Source: Actinomycetota bacterium
Lineage (GTDB): Bacteria > Actinomycetota > Thermoleophilia > Solirubrobacterales > Solirubrobacteraceae
Direction: 5' to 3'
Assembly (NCBI GenBank): GCA_005883215.1
Contig: VAYS01000002.1
Location: forward strand, 162,062-226,061
DNA length: 64,000 bases
The number at the start of each line of letters is the position of its first letter. The first letter of the stretch is position 1. This document shows, piece after piece, positions 59,846 to 64,000 of the stretch. Under the pieces are notes generated by a model, which saw only the letters and a list, made by a program, of their open reading frames with translations, made no database searches and had not been told where the DNA came from. The translations under genes were made by a program, and so were the position numbers.

Positions 59846-60579
59846 CAGCGTCCACCGAATCGGCGGCGGCGGCGGGCGAACTCGGCCAGCGACTCCTCGA
59901 ACGCCCGCCGCGAGAAGTCGGGCCACAGCTCGTCGCGGAAGACCAGCTCCGAGTAGGCCGACTGCCACAGCAGGTAGTTGGACAGCCGGCGCTCGCCGCT
60001 GGTGCGGATGATGAGATCCGGATCGTGCATCTCGGGCGCGTAGAGCAGCTCCCGGAACTCGTCCTCGCCGCCGCCCCGATAGCGGCGGGCGGCGTCGAGG
60101 ATCTCCGCCCGGCCGCCGTAGTTAAAGGCCACGAACAGGGTGATCCGCCGGTTGGCGTCGGTCAGCTCCTGGGCCCAGCGCATCTGCGCCTGCAGGCTGT
60201 CGCTCACCCCCTCGCGGCGCCCGACGAAGCGCATGCGCACGCCCTCGTCGTGCAGCTCCGGGGTCTCGCGAGCGATGCGCTCAGAGAACATGGCCATCAG
60301 CCCCTCGACCTCGGCCACCGGCCGCGACCAGTTCTCGGTGGAGAAGCTGTACACCGTCAGCTCGGCCACGCCCAGCTCGACGGCGTCGCGCAGGCGCGCC
60401 TTGACCGTGTCGGCGCCGGCCTGGTGACCGTCGAGGACGGGCAGGTTGCGCGCTCGCGCCCAGCGCCCGTTGCCGTCGGTGATGATGGCCACGTAGCGAG
60501 CATGGGTCCCCGGCTCGTCGCCGGCATCCTGGGCCCGCGAGGCCGCCGCCCGGTCCTCGGCGGGTCCGCCCGCGGTCAT
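59845..60579 (-). CDS. uppS: isoprenyl transferase (undecaprenyl diphosphate synthase)
   Basis: The cis-prenyltransferase motif is IITDGNGRWA with catalytic D35, followed by GHQAGADTVK, YSFSTENW, FVAFNYGGRAEI and PDLIIRTSGERRLSNYLLWQSAYSE. It makes the undecaprenyl carrier of wall synthesis. ATG 60579 overlaps the frr stop (TGATG); GTG 60582 is a possible earlier codon. Confidence 0.97.
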   Translation of the reverse strand: MTAGGPAEDRAAASRAQDAGDEPGTHARYVAIITDGNGRWARARNLPVLDGHQAGADTVKARLRDAVELGVAELTVYSFSTENWSRPVAEVEGLMAMFSERIARETPELHDEGVRMRFVGRREGVSDSLQAQMRWAQELTDANRRITLFVAFNYGGRAEILDAARRYRGGGEDEFRELLYAPEMHDPDLIIRTSGERRLSNYLLWQSAYSELVFRDELWPDFSRRAFEESLAEFARRRRRFGGR

Positions 60580-61136
60580 CACACCTCGAGGATCTCCTCT
60601 TCCTTGCTCTTGAGCAGGCCCTCGAGCTCACCCACCTTCTCGTCGGTGAGCTTCTGGAGCTCGACTTCGGCGCGATGCTCGTCGTCGGAGCCGGCCTCTC
60701 CCGCTTCCTTGAGCTCGCGCAGATCGTGCATCACGTCACGGCGAATGTTGCGGATCGCCACCCGGCCCTCCTCGGCGATGTGCCGGGCGACCTTGACCAG
60801 CTCGCGGCGACGCTCCTCGGTCAGCTCGGGGATCACCAGCCGGATCAGGTTGCCGTCGTTGGAGGGGTTGAGCCCCAGATCGGACTCGTTGATCGCCTTC
60901 TCGATCGACTTGATGGCCGACTTGTCATAGGGCTGGATGCTCAGCAACCGGGCTTCGGGCGCCGAGATCCCGGCCAGCTGGCGCAGCGGCGTGGGGGCGC
61001 CGTAGTAGTCGACCACCACGCGGTCCAGCAGCGCCGGGCTGGCGCGACCGGTGCGCACCGACGCGAACTCGTGGTTGGTGGACTCCACCGACTTGCCCAT
61101 GCGCTCGCGGGCGTCCGCCAGGAGCTCGTTGATCAT
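60579..61136 (-). CDS. frr: ribosome recycling factor
   Basis: The 185-residue length and the sequence (VRTGRASPALLDRVVVDYYGAPTPL, NESDLGLNPSNDGNLIRLVIPELTEERRRELVK, and the helix VMHDLRELKEAGE) are those of bacterial RRF, which with EF-G splits the post-termination ribosome. It lies 39 bases after pyrH. Confidence 0.98.
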   Translation of the reverse strand: MINELLADARERMGKSVESTNHEFASVRTGRASPALLDRVVVDYYGAPTPLRQLAGISAPEARLLSIQPYDKSAIKSIEKAINESDLGLNPSNDGNLIRLVIPELTEERRRELVKVARHIAEEGRVAIRNIRRDVMHDLRELKEAGEAGSDDEHRAEVELQKLTDEKVGELEGLLKSKEEEILEV

Positions 61137-61175
61137 GCGGGCGTATGGACCATGTGGCTGGGACCGGGCAGCGCG

Positions 61176-61895
61176 CTAGGAGGTGACCAACGTCCCCACG
61201 CGCTCGCCGGAGATTATCCGGGAGATGTTGCGCTCGTCATCCATGTTGAAGACATAGATCGGAAGCGCGTTCTCCATGCACAGCGTGAGCGCGGTGGCGT
61301 CCATCACCCCGAGCCGCCTCTGGATCGCGTCCATGTGGCTGATCTGGGGAATGAACTCGGCGCCGTGGTCCACCGCCGGATCGGCGCTGTAGACGCCCTC
61401 CACGCCGTTCTTGGCCATCAGGATGGCCTGGGCGTGGATCTCCGAGGCGCGCAGGGCGGCGGCCGTGTCGGTGGTGAAGAACGGGTTGCCGGTGCCGGCG
61501 GCGAAGATCACCACGCGGCCCTTCTCCAGGTGGCGCATCGCCCGCCGGCGGATGTACGGCTCGGCCACCTCGGAGATCGTGATCGCCGACTGCACACGGG
61601 TGTGGATCGCCTCGCGCTCGAAGGCGTCCTGGAGGGCTAGCGCGTTGAGCAGGGTGGCCAGCATGCCCATGTAGTCGGCGGTGGCCCGGTCCATCCCCGC
61701 CGCGGTGCCCGCCATCCCGCGATAGATGTTGCCCGCGCCGATCACCACCGCCAGCTCCACCCCCTGCCCGTGGACGACGGCGACTTCGCGGGCGAGCGCG
61801 CTGATGCGTTGGGGATCGGCGCCGTAGGCCAGGTCGCCCATCAGCGACTCGCCCGAAAGCTTTAGCAGGACCCGTTTGAACGCCGGTTGATTCAT
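61176..61895 (-). CDS. pyrH: UMP kinase
   Basis: The 239-residue protein matches bacterial UMP kinases: [44 protein letters not shown] and [16 protein letters not shown], with [15 protein letters not shown]. It phosphorylates UMP and is allosterically controlled in most bacteria. The gene lies 24 bases after tsf. Confidence 0.98.
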   Translation of the reverse strand: MNQPAFKRVLLKLSGESLMGDLAYGADPQRISALAREVAVVHGQGVELAVVIGAGNIYRGMAGTAAGMDRATADYMGMLATLLNALALQDAFEREAIHTRVQSAITISEVAEPYIRRRAMRHLEKGRVVIFAAGTGNPFFTTDTAAALRASEIHAQAILMAKNGVEGVYSADPAVDHGAEFIPQISHMDAIQRRLGVMDATALTLCMENALPIYVFNMDDERNISRIISGERVGTLVTS

Positions 61896-61919
61896 CCCCT
61901 TGGCGGGGCCGCTGTTGCC

Positions 61920-62522
61920 CTAGTCCCCCACCGCGAAGCGCGCGAAGCGGCGGATGACCACGTTCTCTCCCGTCTTCGCCGCCAGCTCGGCCCGCAGCTC
62001 TTCGATCGTGCGGCCCTCGTAGTCGTCGCCGCGGACGTGCGGCTGGTTCAGCAGCACGACCTCCTCGAGCCACTTGCGCAGCTTGCCCTCGGCGATGCGC
62101 GGACGCACTTCTTCGGGCTTGTCGGCGGCCTGCTCCTGGAAGATCCGCAGCTCGCGCTGGCGGTCGGCCTCGGGCACGTCGTCCTCTGAGACGTACAGAG
62201 GCGCGGCCGCCGCCACGTGCAGGGCTATCTCCTTGGCGAAGGCGATGAAGTCGGGGGTCCGCGCCACGAAGTCCGTCTCGCAGGCGATCTCGACGAGCAC
62301 CCCCACCTGGCGGTTGGTGTGGATGTAGCTCTGGACCGTGCCCTCGCTGGCGGAGCGCTCGCCGCGCTTGGCCGCCTGCGCCTGGCCGCGCACGCGCAGG
62401 AGCTCGATCGCCTTGTCGACGTCGCCGTCGGCCTCGGCCAGCGCGTTCTTGCAATCCATCATGCCGGCGCCGGTGCGCTCGCGCAGCGCCTTTACGTCCT
62501 GGGCGGAGATGTCGACCGCCAT
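61920..62522 (-). CDS. tsf: elongation factor Ts (short form)
   Basis: The sequence opens with ALRERTGAGMMDCKNALAEADGDVDKAIELLR and has the TDFVAR core. At 200 residues it is the short Thermus/cyanobacteria-like form that lacks part of the E. coli-type second subdomain. EF-Ts exchanges nucleotide on EF-Tu. ATG 62522 overlaps the rpsB stop (TGATG). Confidence 0.97.
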   Translation of the reverse strand: MAVDISAQDVKALRERTGAGMMDCKNALAEADGDVDKAIELLRVRGQAQAAKRGERSASEGTVQSYIHTNRQVGVLVEIACETDFVARTPDFIAFAKEIALHVAAAAPLYVSEDDVPEADRQRELRIFQEQAADKPEEVRPRIAEGKLRKWLEEVVLLNQPHVRGDDYEGRTIEELRAELAAKTGENVVIRRFARFAVGD

Positions 62523-63418
62523 CAGGATGACTCTGCCTCGCCGGGAACGGGACCGGTGGCGGGCGCCCCGGTAGGAGCGCCCCCCTCGGCGGCTGCCGCG
62601 GCGGCGGCCTCGCGCTCGGCCTGCTCCTCGGCCTCGCGGCGGGCCTGCTCCTCGGCCTCGCGGCGCGCCTTCTCCTCGGCCTCGCGGCGCGCCTTCTCCT
62701 CGGCCTCGCGGCGCGCCCGGTCCTCCTCGGCGCGAAACACCGAGTGTCCCTGGCTGACGACCGAGCCGATCGCCTGGGTGATCAGGGCGCAGGAGCGGAT
62801 CGCGTCGTCGTTTCCGGGGACCACGTAGTCGATCCCGTCCGGGTCGCAGTTGGTGTCGACCAAGCCGATGATCGGGATGCGCAGCCGCTGGGCCTCGCGC
62901 ACGGCGATCGCCTCGGTCTTCAGATCCGCGACGAACACCGCGTCGGGCACGCGCTGCATGTTCTTGACGCCGCCCAGGTTGGCGCGCAGCTTGCCCAGAT
63001 CGGCCTGCGCCGCCATGCGCTCGCGGGTGGGCAGCAGCTCGAGCTGGCCCTCGGCCTCGTAGCGCTCGAGATCACCCAGGCGCTTGATGCGCTGGTTGAT
63101 GGTGGCGAAGTTGGTCAGCAGCCCCCCCAGCCAGCGATGGTTGACGTAGGGCATGTCGGCGCCGCGGGCGGTCTCCTCGATCGCGTCGCGGGCCTGCTTC
63201 TTGGTGCCCACGAACAGGACGGTCCCGCCCCGGTGGGCCAGCTCGGAGGCGAAGCGCTGGGCCTCCTCGAGCAGGGCCGCGGTCTTGAGCAGGTCGATGA
63301 TGTAGATGCCGCCGCGCTCGCCGTAGATGAAGCGGCGCATCTTCGGATTCCAGCGGCGGGTCTGGTGGCCGAAGTGCACGCCGGCCTCCAGCAGCTCCCT
63401 GATTCCTACCGAAGCCAC
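62522..63418 (-). CDS. rpsB: 30S ribosomal protein S2 with repetitive charged C-terminal extension
   Basis: GTG 63418 follows AGGGAG by about seven bases and starts VASVGIRELLEAGVHFGHQTRRWNPKM. The core is complete to GSVVSQGHSVF at about residue 235. Then come about 35 residues of nearly perfect eight-residue repeats (RREAEEKA/RREAEEQA), a polyalanine run and a Pro/Gly/Ala tail. The total of 298 compares with about 240-260 normally. Coupled to tsf by TGATG. Confidence 0.97.
   Translation of the reverse strand: MASVGIRELLEAGVHFGHQTRRWNPKMRRFIYGERGGIYIIDLLKTAALLEEAQRFASELAHRGGTVLFVGTKKQARDAIEETARGADMPYVNHRWLGGLLTNFATINQRIKRLGDLERYEAEGQLELLPTRERMAAQADLGKLRANLGGVKNMQRVPDAVFVADLKTEAIAVREAQRLRIPIIGLVDTNCDPDGIDYVVPGNDDAIRSCALITQAIGSVVSQGHSVFRAEEDRARREAEEKARREAEEKARREAEEQARREAEEQAEREAAAAAAAEGGAPTGAPATGPVPGEAESS
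62607..62722. repeat. 24-bp tandem repeats within rpsB
   Basis: About five near-identical 24-base units, with the core GGCCTCGCGGCG, lie in tandem within rpsB. Each encodes eight residues of an R/E/A-rich helix. The copies differ at one or two bases. Such arrays can expand or shrink by slippage without frame change. Confidence 0.85.
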
Positions 63419-63535
63419 GAGGTACTCCCTTGTCGGTGTGTTCGGGGCCGCCTGCTCGTGTGGACCCGAGATCCATCTCCCGGGCAGGGCCACTGCCGAG
63501 TGGTCCAGGCGGATCGTTTACGTGAGGGCGCAAGT

Positions 63536-64000
63536 CTAGAGGCTGGCGGCAGTCTGGGCCCGCGCGAGGGCCTCCCGCAGGTCCTCGGGCAGCGGTGAGG
63601 TCAGCTCGAGCGCCTCGCCGCTGATCGGGTGCTCGAAGGCGAGCCGTTCGGCATGCAGGAACTGGCGCTCTAGCCCCAGCACGCCGGCGCGGCCATAGAC
63701 CGAGTCCCCGCACACGGGATGGCCGATGGCGGCTAGGTGCACCCGGATCTGGTGGGTGCGTCCGGTCTGCAGGCTCACGCGCAGCAGACTGGCGGCGGGC
63801 AGGGCTCGCTCCAGGGCAAAGCGGGTGAGCGCCGGGCGCGGCCGGTCGGTATCGGTGGAGATCCGGGTGCGGTCGCGGCGGTCGCGTCCGATCGGGGCGT
63901 CGATGGTCCCCGTGCGCGCCGGCGGGCGGCCCTCCACCAGGGCCACGTACTCGCGCGCGATGCGGCGCCGGCCGAGTGCGTCTTGCAGGCGGCGGTGGGC
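63536..64000 (-). CDS. RluA-family pseudouridine synthase, C-terminal part (5' end outside window)
   Basis: The frame is open at the right edge, and the last 154 residues are present. GRTHQIRVHLAAIGHPVCGD, LHAERLAFEHPISGEALELTSPLPEDL and REYVALVEGRPP match the RluD/RluA C-terminal half. The catalytic aspartate lies in the missing part. The target uridines in rRNA (or tRNA) cannot be told. It lies upstream of rpsB on the same strand, 117 bases away. Confidence 0.9.
   Translation of the reverse strand, partial: AHRRLQDALGRRRIAREYVALVEGRPPARTGTIDAPIGRDRRDRTRISTDTDRPRPALTRFALERALPAASLLRVSLQTGRTHQIRVHLAAIGHPVCGDSVYGRAGVLGLERQFLHAERLAFEHPISGEALELTSPLPEDLREALARAQTAASL

Noticed and set aside
1..64000. 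tRNA, rRNA, CRISPR array, transposase or phage integrase
   Set aside because: Inspection of gaps and frames gave no cloverleaf, repeat-spacer array or mobile-element protein; most gaps are under 150 bases.

Overview
The window is about 70% GC, densely coded DNA from a high-GC Gram-positive chromosome. The gene content suggests an actinobacterium of the deep-branching Thermoleophilia/Solirubrobacterales type. The grounds are frequent GTG starts and ATGA/TGATG couplings, WS/DGAT, DUF3105, a GarA-like FHA gene next to an FtsR-like MerR gene, a single-motif RsiG-like coiled coil, actinobacterial-style c-di-AMP riboswitches, and exported hydrolases with polybasic Lys/Arg stretches. The lineage is an inference from content; no rRNA is present. 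No tRNA, CRISPR array, transposase, integrase or phage gene was seen.

Layout. 1-10.9 kb: mostly unlinked accessory metabolism, namely the end of a berberine-bridge-type flavin oxidase, a C-terminally damaged VOC protein, a haloacid dehalogenase, a flavodoxin-like protein, YceI, a fatty-acyl reductase-like SDR, a cupin, an MDR reductase, a DCC protein, a fabG-like SDR, a SnoaL-like protein, an R2-like ligand-binding oxidase and an FkbM methyltransferase. 10.9-16.5 kb: a MEDS/HATPase regulator, an exported coiled-coil/M15 peptidase, and an operon of nucleotide cyclase, cytochrome P450, TetR and a membrane protein, driven from a promoter overlapped by TetR-type palindromes. 16.5-27.5 kb: exported or lipid-acting hydrolases (penicillin-acylase family, patatin, CocE/PepX-like), two alpha/beta hydrolases, a thioredoxin-TPR protein and a CAP-domain protein under a c-di-AMP riboswitch. 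27.5-33.9 kb: DNA polymerase IV, a small glycan cluster (GT2, epimerase, GT87), an MTAP-like phosphorylase and an RlpA-like protein under a second c-di-AMP riboswitch. 33.9-43 kb: WS/DGAT, DUF3105 and NAD+ synthetase as a coupled run, a hotdog thioesterase, an ABC-2 exporter, a sigma4-TM-RskA fusion, an alkyl-DHAP synthase-like oxidase and an SRPBCC protein.

43-64 kb, read on the minus strand, is the chromosomal core: rluA-type pseudouridine synthase, rpsB, tsf, pyrH, frr, uppS, cdsA, dxr, a previously easy-to-miss 45-aa membrane peptide gene, rseP, then (after insertion of fadD and four plus-strand genes) ispG, (after a glycosidase-like gene) proS, pgsA, and a signalling operon of RsiG-like, GarA-like, FtsR-like and apt. 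The core couples translation, isoprenoid (dxr, ispG), undecaprenyl (uppS) and phospholipid (cdsA, pgsA) synthesis.

The most interesting signals are the RsiG-like/GarA-like/FtsR-like/apt operon with its own promoter, the sigma4-TM-RskA fusion, the cyclase-P450-TetR operon with an almost leaderless start, the two c-di-AMP riboswitches on wall-active genes, polybasic segments shared by two exported hydrolases, and a divergent gene pair whose start codons overlap in one GCATGC.
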